Source: Stereocaulon alpinum (taxonomy: Eukaryota > Ascomycota > Lecanoromycetes > Lecanorales > Stereocaulaceae). Taken from it: a stretch of DNA of 64,000 nucleotides. This document shows positions 24,778 to 35,438 of this stretch, in pieces (the first letter of the stretch is position 1; every line of letters starts with the position of its first letter). Made by a program: the position numbers and the translations under genes. The notes beneath the pieces were generated by a model. The model was not told the DNA's origin, searched no databases, and saw nothing but the letters and a program-made list of their open reading frames with translations. The stretch covers positions 1 to 64,000 of the forward strand of contig JAEUBA010000044.1 in assembly GCA_018257865.1 (NCBI GenBank), written 5' to 3'.

Positions 24778-25369
24778 CAGGGTCCAGGGGTTCTACCCCA
24801 CGAATAATGTTTGACGAATATGAATGTGAAAATGTTTAATTAGATGTGTTGGACTTATCAGGACCAGGAAATGGGGAAGCATGTTTGATCACGTGCATTA
24901 AGCGTCAATGGTTTATATGATGCAAAGCGATCTTTTTGCATATTTATGAGTCGACAACTCTGAAATTCTGTGTATATATGACGTTATTACCACCGTCTTA
25001 CCTCTATCGTTGTCGATGCTTACAGCTTGCGAAGCAATGAAAGTGAGAACCGTTCGTTCTCCCGTAGGCCACGAGCCTAGAAGAGACCCTGGAGCTCACT
25101 ACCTAGCTCCCTAAACTGCCCCCGTACCAGGAGGAACCCCGAGCTGACCAAGGCACAGCAGCGTCGCCCAGATGACTAACTGCGGGGCTCTCTCCGGGCG
25201 GTTGACGCACTAAGCGGTAAACTCTTCTTTACCTTACCTTTGCGAAAACCGGGCGGAATTTGCCGATCTGAAAGAGTTTATCTATGGTAAAGCTGTAGGG
25301 CTGAGAGCAAGTATCCCTTTGAGCTGACAGTCTTTTTTTTTCTTTTTCCCTACCATTCAATTCCTCTTC
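24778..25369. promoter_or_regulatory. Intergenic / NDE1 promoter region
   Basis: 592 bp between arrestin stop and NDE1 start on the same strand. A T-rich run (25331-25346) lies just before the NDE1 ATG. Nothing else recognised. Confidence 0.4.
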
Positions 25370-27299
25370 ATGGCTACGAAACAGGCCATGAGGCCTCTAC
25401 TGAGACTCAATGCCCTTCAACCAGCCTCCTCGAGCTCCATTGCCTTAGCCCGCCGCAACCTAAGTACCTTTTCGCATCGCCCTTCAAGCCCGCAGCTGCA
25501 GCTCTCACGCGCTCTAATTAGACCTGCCCTCATACGATACACGTTCCAGCAATCATTCAGAAGGTCATATGCCGATATCGTAGCACCTAAGCCTAAGAAA
25601 AGGATAAGAACGACACTGAGATGGCTGTGGCGATTTACCTATTTGGGGGTCATTGGTTTTCTTGGTTATACAGGGTATACGATATACTTACTAAGGACAC
25701 CAAGTGAACAGGAGGAGGTTGATCCGAATAAGAAGACGCTGGTCATACTGGGTATGTCCTCTTTATTCGAGACTACTGTGATCGATTTTGATAGGTGATA
25801 GGTACGGGATGGGGAGCTGTCTCTCTGCTCAAGAAGCTCGACACTGAGGTATGATTGCGAATACTCCAGCAGCTTGGGGAATAGCCATTGACATCCAACA
25901 GAATTACAATGTCATCGTCATATCACCACGAAATTTCTTCCTCTTTACTCCTCTACTTCCATCATGCACGACCGGCACAATCGAGCATCGATCCATTATG
26001 GAGCCCATTCGAAACATTCTACGACATAAGAAAGCACAAGTCAAATACTACGAGGCCGAAGCCACCAAGATAGACCATCAAAAGAAGGTAGTCTACATCA
26101 ACGATGACTCCGAAATCAAAGGGGACACATCTTCAACAGAGGTGCCTTTCGACATGCTCGTAGTCGGCGTAGGTGCAGAAAATGCCACCTTCGGAATCCC
26201 AGGTGTGCGAGAACACTCCTGTTTCCTAAAAGAGGTCGCCGATGCGCAGCAAATCCGAAAGCGAATCATGGATTGTGTTGAAACAGCATCCTTCAAAGAC
26301 CAATCCCCTGAGGAGCGCAAGCGTCTACTACACATGGTGGTCGTGGGCGGAGGTCCAACAGGCGTTGAATTCGCTGGTGAACTCCAAGATTTCTTCGAAC
26401 AAGACCTCAAGAAATGGGTGCCCGAGATCGTTGACAATTTCCACGTCACCCTCATCGAAGCCTTGCCAAACGTGCTACCCATGTTTTCCAAACAGCTCAT
26501 AGACTACACTGAGAATGCCTTCAAGGAAGAATCTATAACCATCAAAACAAAGACTATGGTCAAGAACGTCACTGACAAGACTATCGAAGCCGAATTCACT
26601 CGCCCCGATGGGACAAAAGAGAAGGAAATGATCCCGTATGGCCTGCTCGTTTGGGCAACAGGAAACACTCTTCGCCCAGTGGTGAAAGATCTCATGTCTC
26701 AGATCCCCGCCCAGAAGGACTCCCGCCGCGGCCTCGCCGTCAACGAATACCTTGTCGTGAACGGCACCGAGAATATCTGGGCTGTCGGCGACTGCGCAAT
26801 CGCCAACTACGCTCCAACAGCCCAAGTCGCTTCTCAAGAAGGAGCCTTCCTAGCCCGTCTCTTCAACAGCCTGGCTAAGACCGAAACCATTAACGCCGAG
26901 CTCGCTAAGCTCTCTTCTGAGCAAGCGAAGGCCACTAGTGATGAACGCACACAGATATTAAATAACATCAAAGCGCTCCAAAGGCAATTGAGGAGAGTGA
27001 AGCAGATTGGACCGTTTGAGTACAGTCATCAGGGCAGCTTAGCGTACATTGGACATGACAAGGCTGTAGCAGATATTAGTTGGTTGAGTGGGAACATTGC
27101 TAGTGGGGGAACTATCACCTATTGGTTCTGGAAGGTATACTCTTCCAAAACATCTCTTCGAATATGTAAACGTAATACTGACGTGGGGAACATCTAGTCG
27201 GCGTACGTCAACATGTGTTTCAGCACTCGCAACCGCGCGCTGGTCTTGTTGGATTGGGTCAAGTCTTACATCTTTGGCCGTGACGTTAGTCGGGAGTGA
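25370..27299 (+). CDS. nde1: External alternative NADH:ubiquinone oxidoreductase (NDH-2)
   Basis: Exons 25370-25751, 25802-25848, 25902-27134, 27198-27299; 587 residues. The N-terminus is a basic mitochondrial presequence (RRNLSTFSHRP, SFRRSYADI) followed by a hydrophobic anchor (about 83-107, LRWLWRFTYLGVIGFLGYTG), as in NDE-type enzymes facing the intermembrane space. The first splice rebuilds the FAD dinucleotide-binding loop VILGTGWGAVSLLKKLD. The NADH Rossmann motif VVVGGGPTGVEFAGEL lies near 288-303. IWAVGDCA and the C-terminal membrane-binding helix (TYWFWKSAYVNMCFSTRNRA) follow. Reaction: oxidises cytosolic NADH and passes electrons to ubiquinone without proton pumping. An insert (ELAKLSSEQAKATSDERTQ) matches the fungal NDE region that sometimes carries an EF-hand-like stretch, but no EF hand is visible. 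Confidence 0.95.
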
Positions 27300-29277
27300 G
27301 GCCTCTATCATTGAGCTTAGCGAAAGCGTGGGCGTTTGTAACTTCTGCAATACAGGGTGGATATGTTTTGATAGACTGGATTCCTGCTGATGGCCTGGGT
27401 AGCCTAAGCGGATGTATATGTGCTGCGAAATAAGCAAGCGATCCTCCTCCTCCTCCTATTGAATCTGGGTGAACGACCCCGGACCTAAAGCTCACATATC
27501 TTCCCATGATCGACCGCTTTGCCTGATCTCGATTGAGCTTTTTTAAATTTTCGATTCAACACTTCTTTGGTCTGTAATGGACAAATGTCCTGGGAGCCCG
27601 GCCAACACCTCGCCAGAGGTTTGCTCGCAGCAAGTGAGGAGCGCAGAGTTCATCAGACATTGCTGGGGATGAGTATGACGTTGACCAGACTAGTCACGAC
27701 TTGAGTCCTCTGCTAATCAGATAATCAAAGTAAGGAGTGGCGAATTGATCAAACAGCTACGACCTTGAGCACAATATCCACACGAACCCCAGCACATAGC
27801 GCCAGACGATGGTTGAAATCTTTGACGGTCCAGTTTCCTTGAGCAATGATTATCTCTCTTTCCGTAGTCTTTCTCCCACAGATTCCTATGGACGCTCAAT
27901 TTATTCCTTATCAAACTTTATATTGATATTCAGCTGCATTGCAATGTCTACAAGCATCTACGATACGAATATGTGCAGTGATAGTTGCTCCAGCTTGAGG
28001 ACTGAGCTGGGCTCCAGCCAATGTCATCAGTATTCGATGACATCGCCCAGCTATCTCTTGTCATTGTCTGTCACTTTCCAGATCTCCATGGTCGTACACG
28101 CTTTTCTACTAATTTTCGATCATCTGTTTTGCGCCGCTTCAATCGGTCCCTTTCACTCTTCAGACAATTTAGCTTCTCTAGCTCCTGGTCAATGCTATTG
28201 CTTTAAGTTTTCGACGACCCGCACCTTGATATTCCGTCTCTTGGTCTCCTTGCCGCTCTTTGATCCGGTAATTGAGTTCAGGTGTTCCTTGAATCTCTGA
28301 ATCGGAACATGTCTGGTTCAGTACTTAAATGCCTTAAGGAAGACTACACCATAAGACCGGGTGATAGAAAGTGTTGCAATATGTCTCCCGCTACATCAAG
28401 ATACTTTCTCCCACGCCCATGGCTCGCATGAGATCCCTGGAAAGTTTGACGGCATTAGCCGAACCCTGAGATTACTAATCTATCCTCGGTCCCATCATAC
28501 GCTCCTGCTACTTCATTGTACGACAATCCCGAACGCGCACCACGTTTGAGATCTGTATCATCACTACCAATGTCAGCTTAATGGAGCGCCTAGGTCCGTG
28601 GTTATCTTCCCAGAGGAGAAACGATAGGCAAAGCCGTCATGCCGCTTGGATCCCGCCGTAGCCCTGCTTGCGCTACTCTGGCGGAGCAACCTATACTAGC
28701 GACCCAATCGCTGCATGATCGCTGCATGTTCATAGGGTTCTAGTGCAAACGTGGAAGGCGCACGTTGTCTCGCCATGTGCACGCATGTGGGTTTGTGCAG
28801 GTCCGTCAAAGTCTTATCAGATCTCGTCCAACGCCGTCTCACGCATTGCGTCAAATCTCCGCAATTGAATTGTGGCGATTACTGTAGCATCCAATCTCCA
28901 AGGTATACACTAACGTTTAACAATTGGGTCGGAACGTGCTCTATGATCCGCTGTGCCGTTATGTGGGCAAGTAGCTGCTTGCAAATTCTTTCGTTGCTGG
29001 TACTTCTGCATCCACATCCGTTGTCCAAAAGTTGTCAATATAATTTTTCCAATGCGCCAATTGCAACAAGTGCTGCTCCTTACCGAACTTTGGAGCTGGA
29101 TCGCAACAATCATTATTACGACTGCAACATGATTTAATTCACTAATCAAGCTCGTCCACCTGTCACTGCTGCTGTGCTCTTCCCCGGCATATTAATAGCA
29201 GTGTGCTCCACCTTTTCTACGTCTGAAACCTTCATGGTCACAACATGCTCCCCCTGGTGGTTTGATGAACTCCTACC
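27300..29277. other. 2-kb intergenic region with possible minus-strand coding remnants
   Basis: No complete gene. On the minus strand, 28310-28090 contains short charged, coiled-coil-like frames (KERQGDQETEYQ; ELEKLNCLKSERDRLKRRK) and, further upstream, DLKRGARSGLSYNEVAGAYD near 28550-28460, each soon closed by stops. I could not join them with frame-preserving GT..AG introns. They may be remnants of a decayed gene, or chance. The plus-strand frame over the same bases is Ser/Leu-rich and looks like a shadow. Confidence 0.35.
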
Positions 29278-30582
29278 ATGTCGATACTCTTCTACAAAAG
29301 GCCCAAGTACGTTCTCAAAGAAGATGGACCCCTCGCAGAGTGTAAAAGGAGGGGCGGCAGTGCTCAGGACTGTTCCACTGCTGCAATCCCCCCGGAGCTG
29401 TCTTTTGAGAATGTTGTATGCAACAAGTGCCTGCCTCCGTGCAGTCTGCAGGACTTCCTAGACTACCTGACCTATGTAACCCACGATGCCGAGAACCTGC
29501 AATTCTACTTATGGATGGTGGATTACTTCCAGAGGTTCCGCAATGCACCAACGACCGAGAAAATGCTCGCACCAAAATGGAAACGCAATGATCCTAGGTG
29601 CACAAGCAGAACTGCAGACCGGTCTGAAAAGCCTTTATTTGGCAAAAGAGAGATTGATCTTTACAGCGAAGACATCTCCAATGGATCCACATGGGACGAC
29701 CAGTCTGAGTTCACAGACGACTACACACAAACAATGACCTCATTGAAATTCTCGATCTCACCAGTCAAGCATCATGCAGCCACCGGTTCTGTTCAATGGC
29801 ACGCCGCTCCTCAAATGCAGCCGTTTCGCGCCGAGGTTGACCGCATAATTACCCATTACATATCCCCCGGCAGCCCACGCCAGCTGAATCTGTCCCACAA
29901 TGATCGTGCCACGGTTCTACGAGCATTGGAATACACGACGCACCCATCGGCACTCACACTAGTTAAGAGAATGCTAGACTCTACTCTACGAAACCAATCC
30001 CACCCGAATTTTGTACGATGGGCAATCTGCAATGGCAACAAGGAATGGACCACTTGTCTTCGAATTTTCGCTGTTACGAACATCACCATAGGTTTCGTCA
30101 TTGCCATCATCCTGACACTGTCGAAGGCCTCCCGCTGGTGGCGAATAGTCGCCGCCTTCGAATGGTGGTTCGGCATCACCAACATCATTGCCGCATCCCA
30201 TGGTCTCTGCATCCTTCTGCACAGGATGCATTCTCGCCAGTACCACGCATGGGAGACTACGAATTACGCTATTGAGGACGACGAGGCTAGGTTGAAGGGG
30301 CTGGACAACAATTTCATACAATACGAGAGCACGAGACCAAAGTGGCCTGTTAAAATGGAGGTGTTTGGCCCAGCGAATAATTACAATGGGGAGCTTTGGG
30401 TGAGCCAATACTCACGGAAGCCTTGGTACCGGAAACTATTCGAGAAGAGGGTACCAGTGCATGAGACTGGCCTGAAGCAGATGCAGAATCGCATAATAAT
30501 GCAGGCGGCGGCATGGGCGCTGATCATCACCATTCCACTTACTATCGGCTTCGTGGCCATTCCAAGTGGCAATCTTTACTGA
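29278..30582 (+). CDS. RGS-domain protein with transmembrane segments
   Basis: A single uninterrupted frame of 434 residues. After MSILFYKRPKYV, residues about 45-235 look like a fungal RGS fold (LSFENVVCNKCLPPCSLQDF, then DYLTYVTHDAENLQFYLWMV, and later FRAEVDRIITHYISPGSPRQ). Three hydrophobic segments follow: about 260-281 (LRIFAVTNITIGFVIAIILTL), 288-316 and 407-429 (AWALIITIPLTIGFVAI). The soluble RGS-plus-C-terminal-membrane layout is found in fungal Rax1-like and related regulators of G-protein signalling; RGS domains speed GTP hydrolysis by G-alpha subunits. The precise subfamily is not settled. No intron is needed. Confidence 0.8.
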   Translation: MSILFYKRPKYVLKEDGPLAECKRRGGSAQDCSTAAIPPELSFENVVCNKCLPPCSLQDFLDYLTYVTHDAENLQFYLWMVDYFQRFRNAPTTEKMLAPKWKRNDPRCTSRTADRSEKPLFGKREIDLYSEDISNGSTWDDQSEFTDDYTQTMTSLKFSISPVKHHAATGSVQWHAAPQMQPFRAEVDRIITHYISPGSPRQLNLSHNDRATVLRALEYTTHPSALTLVKRMLDSTLRNQSHPNFVRWAICNGNKEWTTCLRIFAVTNITIGFVIAIILTLSKASRWWRIVAAFEWWFGITNIIAASHGLCILLHRMHSRQYHAWETTNYAIEDDEARLKGLDNNFIQYESTRPKWPVKMEVFGPANNYNGELWVSQYSRKPWYRKLFEKRVPVHETGLKQMQNRIIMQAAAWALIITIPLTIGFVAIPSGNLY

Positions 30583-31801
30583 ACGGTGATCTGAAATCAT
30601 GCTTGTATAACAAAAGCATTCTGGTCTCTGTCGTACCTTACGGGACTGTCAGAAGATGCTCGATTCTTCAACGTGAAGGAGTTTAGGAGGAACCTCCTGA
30701 AAGGATTTACGCTGGCGTACGAGCCTTACGACTGACGAGGACGGCCTCACGCGAAAACAATGTACTTATATTCTTGTATCAATACCAGCATAACGAGGTT
30801 ACGAAAAGCATGCACGTGCTTCAACCCTAATACTGGCACGCATTGCGCATCTACTCCCAGGACGCTGGACGAAATCCCGCCGGGCAACTACTGCATCGCT
30901 CTTCCGTCTTAGGACCACAAGCTTTGAGGGGAGCAAACATAATACCATCAGCCCTGATCGTCTTAGGCCTGCAGGTCCAGGCTGAAGTGGGGTTTCCACA
31001 AAGATGCAGCACTACTTAGCAGAGGGAAACTTGCCTTGGCATCACTCCGGATGCGAGCGTCCACAGGAGCAGAGAGAGGGACAATTTTCCGAGGTGTACG
31101 CGAAGAATTGGGCGCTGATTAGCATGATAAGTAATCAAGGCCAAGAGCGCCGTCGGAGTGTTCAGGGGCGGAAACCACACCATATCATTACGAGTATGCA
31201 GAATTAATGCTAAATGTATCACACTTGTGCCAACTTTTCAATCACATCACATGAAGGCTTGCATAGGTGTTCATGCAGGCACGGCAGACACTTTGACGAA
31301 CAAGGGGCCAATCCACCGGTTCCCGTCGTCCCTTAACCGAGCGGGTCTCCCTAATCAGGCCTAGATCCGAGCCAGCGCTTATACATTCCCGTTCTCGTGC
31401 ACGAATGGTGCTCACAACGTCCCCGTCAGCCAATAAGACCATGGCCATATCACCTGCGACCACTTGGAGGCGCCGGCGCGTATCTATTCTCAGGATATCT
31501 CTCCGACGGCGAAGCCCCTCGCCACGTAATGCAGCAATCATCTTCGCTGCGACCTCATGCAGTCGTCATACGTTCAAGCCTATTGACCGCAATAGCAACC
31601 AACATTTCTGATCATCACGGCAACAGCTGAAGTCCAACTCTTTCGGGGTGCGCCGCATTTGCACCGTGCCGCTTGACGGGGGCTGAGCTCTCTGGATCTG
31701 ACCTCGAATATCTTACCACCTACGATGTTCAATGCTGGCGAGATACCAACCCTCTGATCGCGCAGCCAACATACAAAACCGGAGTTGAAAGCAGAACAAC
31801 C
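30583..31801. other. Intergenic, nothing recognised
   Basis: 3' flank of the RGS gene and 5' region of the PLAC8 gene. The PLAC8 reading frame is open for 43 codons upstream of its ATG but has no earlier ATG. No other feature seen. Confidence 0.55.
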
Positions 31802-32885
31802 ATGGCAGCAAGAGCACAGAGACCGATGGGTCCTCAGGGAATAAGAAGTCAAGGCGCATTGGGGACACCGCCGCTACGGACCGCTAACAACGACATTCAA
31901 TCGCAAAAGAGATACTCCTTTATGGATACCCCACTCGAGATGGAGAGATCTACCTTCCATCAATTTTCGAGTCCTACCAACTCTACGATAGAAGAATCGC
32001 CAATTTCCTCAGCATCACCAAGCCGAAGCCTCCCGACCTATCCACATCCACTCGGGAGCTCTACATTACCAGCCGAGAAGACCCCAACCCAGCCTCTGCA
32101 AGAGATGCATCCAGCATTTTACGCGCCATACCAAGAAGCACCGCCTGCATCACAGCCAGCGTATACCCAACCACGAGCAGTACCGGAGACACCAGGACCC
32201 ATCCCAGTCAAAGTCCAGGAAGTAAGACATCAACCTGCAAGAGAGACTCCAGTCACTGAATTCCTACCACCACCGACCTCTGAACAGCAAGCGCCAAAGC
32301 CTGGCGCAGGAGGCCACAACGCCCTCTACAACCCAGATTCTCTTCACGGACCCAACGTGGATTTAGAGAGCACTCACCGGCCAGGGCAGGTCTCGCATCC
32401 GAACTCAAATATCGAGCCACATTGGAAGAATGGGCTGTGTGAACCAGATACGCTCTGCTGCATGGGGCTGGTCTGCCCCTGCATGGTGTACGGCAAGACT
32501 ATGTACCGGCTCTCGCGGAAAGCGCAGAAGCAAGACCCCACAGATTTGCTGGGGTATGAGAGTTGCAACGGTTCGTGTGGGCTTATGGCTGTCGCTTGTG
32601 GGTTTCAATGTACGCAAACCTTCGACTTTCCATATCAGATTCATGACTAACCGAATACTAGGGATCCTAGCAGCCATTCACCGAGCCAGGATAAGGAAGC
32701 TCTACCACCTTGAAGGCAGCTTCGGCACTGACTGCGTGAAATCAATATGCTGCTGCTGTTGCGTCATCATGCAGAACGAGCGCGAGGTCCGCGATCGTGA
32801 AGAGCTTATCCGGAGGCAAGCTGGCCCTGTCACTGGTGCATATCTCTCTCCGAGCCCTATGAATTATGCTCCTCCACCTCGATGA
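31802..32885 (+). CDS. PLAC8 (cysteine-rich) family protein
   Basis: Exons 31802-32609 and 32662-32885 (intron 52 nt); 343 residues. The first ~200 residues are Pro/Gln/Ser-rich and probably disordered. The C-terminal third is the PLAC8 domain: WKNGLCEPDTLCCMGLVCPC, then MVYGKTMYRLSR, GLMAVACGFQW (W made by the splice) and SICCCCCVIMQNEREVRDRE. Cysteine clusters CC, CPC and CCCCC are the family hallmark. Animal and plant members affect cell size, and some (PCR/FCR) transport metal ions; the fungal role is unknown. Start chosen at the first ATG in frame (MAARAQRPMG). Confidence 0.88.
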
Positions 32886-33841
32886 AAGGGACCACGGCGC
32901 GTCCAGACGGGGGTCAGCCAGATGAAGCGCACCGTTCATGACTAGGGTTTTCACCCCTGCCATCCCAAGTGCCAATTGACATGGGCGATTCTTCACTTGG
33001 TCCATCAACCCAAAACAAGACGGGCCTACAAGCCATACGAGTTTCTCGCCATCAGCTGCATCCACTTCCGAAACATGGGAGAAAGTGAATGAAAATCGGA
33101 ATTGGATGTCAAGGGCAGCTGGGCGTCCTGGAACAGAAAGATTGATTGCCACGCGACGTGAACACGACAGGCCGCTCATCAGCTTCCGACCTCTCGACTT
33201 CTACCACAGACAGTGAAACAACGTCAAAGAAGAAGAAGAAGAAGCGCAACAACGGCTTCGGAGGTTGTACGAATGCCAGCCACGGACCAAGATCCGTCTC
33301 GAGAGGGTCTTTGCCAGATATATATCTGTACGGTACGTGAATCGTCGTAGAAAGAGGAGGCCGAGTGGCATATGGCGAATGTCGAGGGGTTTGGACGAAA
33401 GCCAGAGGTCGCTCACCTATCCATGTGTCTTTCAGTAAATATTCAACACTCGTGTAATGTTATGCCGTTGTATTTTTATGTCTTTTAGGGAGAGGGTTTC
33501 AATGTATATATTGTTCTTGGAGTGAGGTATATTGACGTCTACACTCTATTTTCGATAACGTCATGACCAAGTCCACAGGATACGGAGTCAGGATAGGCAG
33601 GATGTTCAAGGACTTGGGTAGCATGTAAGAGCTCAGTGTGGGCTTGAGGTGACTTTTTGAGCCATGTGATGGTTTTCTTGCTTTTGGGTGTATTGTACAG
33701 ACGTGTTGATGGAGGAGGGCGAGAATATCGAGACATCTCGGACCGATGCAGTAAACCACGGTCTCGACTTCACTTCATCTTTAATCTTTCTTTCTTCGCC
33801 AGTATACAACCTCCCCCCCCCCTACCTAAATGCTGCGAGCC
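32886..33841. other. Intergenic between convergent genes
   Basis: 3' flanks of the PLAC8 gene and the acidic mitochondrial gene. A GAA/AAG-rich trinucleotide tract (33226-33245) and a C run (near 33810-33822) are present. No gene seen. Confidence 0.55.
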
Positions 33842-34935
33842 TCACGACTGAGGTCTATGCGGATCCACAGTCCCCTTATTCTTAGCTGTCTCTGGCGTAC
33901 CCTCAGCTTTCGTACTCTTATCAGGATCATTAGCGATATCAGTTGAATGTTTGGTGTCGGTGTTAGATAGCCCTTCTTGCTTGCCAGATTGCGAAGTTTT
34001 CTCTTTGTCGTCTACGTTTTTTGATGGGGCGGCCTAGAGGAGGGGTGTTAGATGGTTGTCATGTTGGGGGTATAGTCAATGCTTGAGTATATTACCATAT
34101 CTTTGCCAGCGGGGTCCTCTTCTGGCTTGTTGGCTTGCCCTTGTACTTTTGCGTAGTCGCTCTCTATTCTCTTCTTATTACCTCCTTTTGCATCGGGGAT
34201 GTGCTTCCGTGTATCGCCTTGCTCGTGGTTATCTCTCGTGCCGCCAGACGTAGCGCCTTTGAATTGTACGCCTGGAACGTTCTTGCCGGAGTCGACTACT
34301 TTGGCTTCGTTCTTTGATCCCTCTTCATCATCGGACGTATCTGGGGTGTCCTGTTCGCCGCCTTCGCTATCGGAATCATCTGATTTGTCGCCATCTTCTC
34401 CGCTCTTCTCTTCACTCTCATCTCCGCCCTTGTCTTCTCCTGATTCTTGCCCTTCGCCTTCCTCGCCACCTTCGGATTCCTCGCCATGCTCTTCGTGTCC
34501 TTCGCCTTCATCTCCGTGTCCGTGTCCATGCCCGCTTCCTTTTGGCCGGTTCCATCTCTCAATTTGCGGTTGCATTAGGTACCACGTGGATGGTATTGTG
34601 ACAATAGCGGCTCCAAGCGCCCTGTAACAATGAATCAGCACCAAAGGCCCCGGCAATTTTTTTATGAGCGTGTCCAATTTCGCAATCACCGCTCAGCTAA
34701 CCTCCAACATTGCTACGACTATATAAAGCTGGGGTTGACAGGAGGTTCTGGCTCACCATGGTAGATCGCCCGAAAGGAACCCTGACTGCTGGCTACCATG
34801 CCCTCCGCCTTCGCTGGCATATGCGCGTCTTTGAGTTTGTCGCCATGATCGTGGGCGATTCGTGTTCCTGGCTGTCCGTGCGGATTGGTTGAAGCATCTC
34901 GAAGTCCAACGAGCAGAAGCTCTTGGGATCACCAT
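33842..34935 (-). CDS. Acidic mitochondrial protein of unknown function
   Basis: Exons 34935-34757, 34621-34096, 34033-33842; 298 residues. The first exon gives a strong matrix-targeting signal: Arg/Ser/Ala-rich, no acids for ~40 residues, then RRAYASEGGG, which resembles a processing site. The splice creates PWALGAAIVTIPSTWYL, a single hydrophobic segment (about 59-76). The rest is a low-complexity tail: a GHGHGHGDEGEGH start, then Glu/Asp/Ser-rich repeats (EEGEGQESGEDKG) and a Lys/Thr/Asp-rich end. This layout (presequence, one membrane helix, acidic soluble tail) recurs in uncharacterised fungal mitochondrial inner-membrane proteins. No enzyme motif seen. Divergent from CAND1 with 503 bp between starts. 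Confidence 0.75.
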
Positions 34936-35438
34936 TTCGATGACCTGCCCGAGAAGAGAGGCTTGATGAAAATTGCGACAGAGGTCGAAAGGGACAAATT
35001 TGGCTCTATCAATTGCTCGAAAGGGGTCAATGGAAGACTCAATGGCCGATGAGGCAGGGTGGAAGGAAAGGCGCTAAGCTTCGAGAGCTCGAGATTGATC
35101 GTCATTATGCCAAGACCGGGGAATAGCCGGCCCTCACTTGTACTTTCCAAAACACATGAGTGTTCCATAGTCCTTCATTGTGAAGTCACACATGTGGTAC
35201 GACTTCTGGGATATGTTTCCGGGGCCTTCAGTACAATCGATGATGGCCGGACATAAAATAGTGGCCTAAAGTTATATGTATTAAGCACTGTTTACTGAGC
35301 AGAGCTGCCTGGACAGTTACAGATCATACTCGACATAGTTCGCTCCCAACACTTTCTGTCTTTACTACACTTCGAGGACATGCTACTTTCCTGTGTTCAA
35401 TAACTCTTCTCTGTGATAACCAACAGTCAAAATTCATC
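34936..35438. promoter_or_regulatory. Shared divergent promoter, mitochondrial acidic protein / CAND1
   Basis: 503 bp between divergent start codons. No specific site identified. Confidence 0.5.

Noticed and set aside
31673..31801. Upstream extension of the PLAC8 frame
   Set aside because: Open for 43 codons but without an ATG; the first ATG is 31802.
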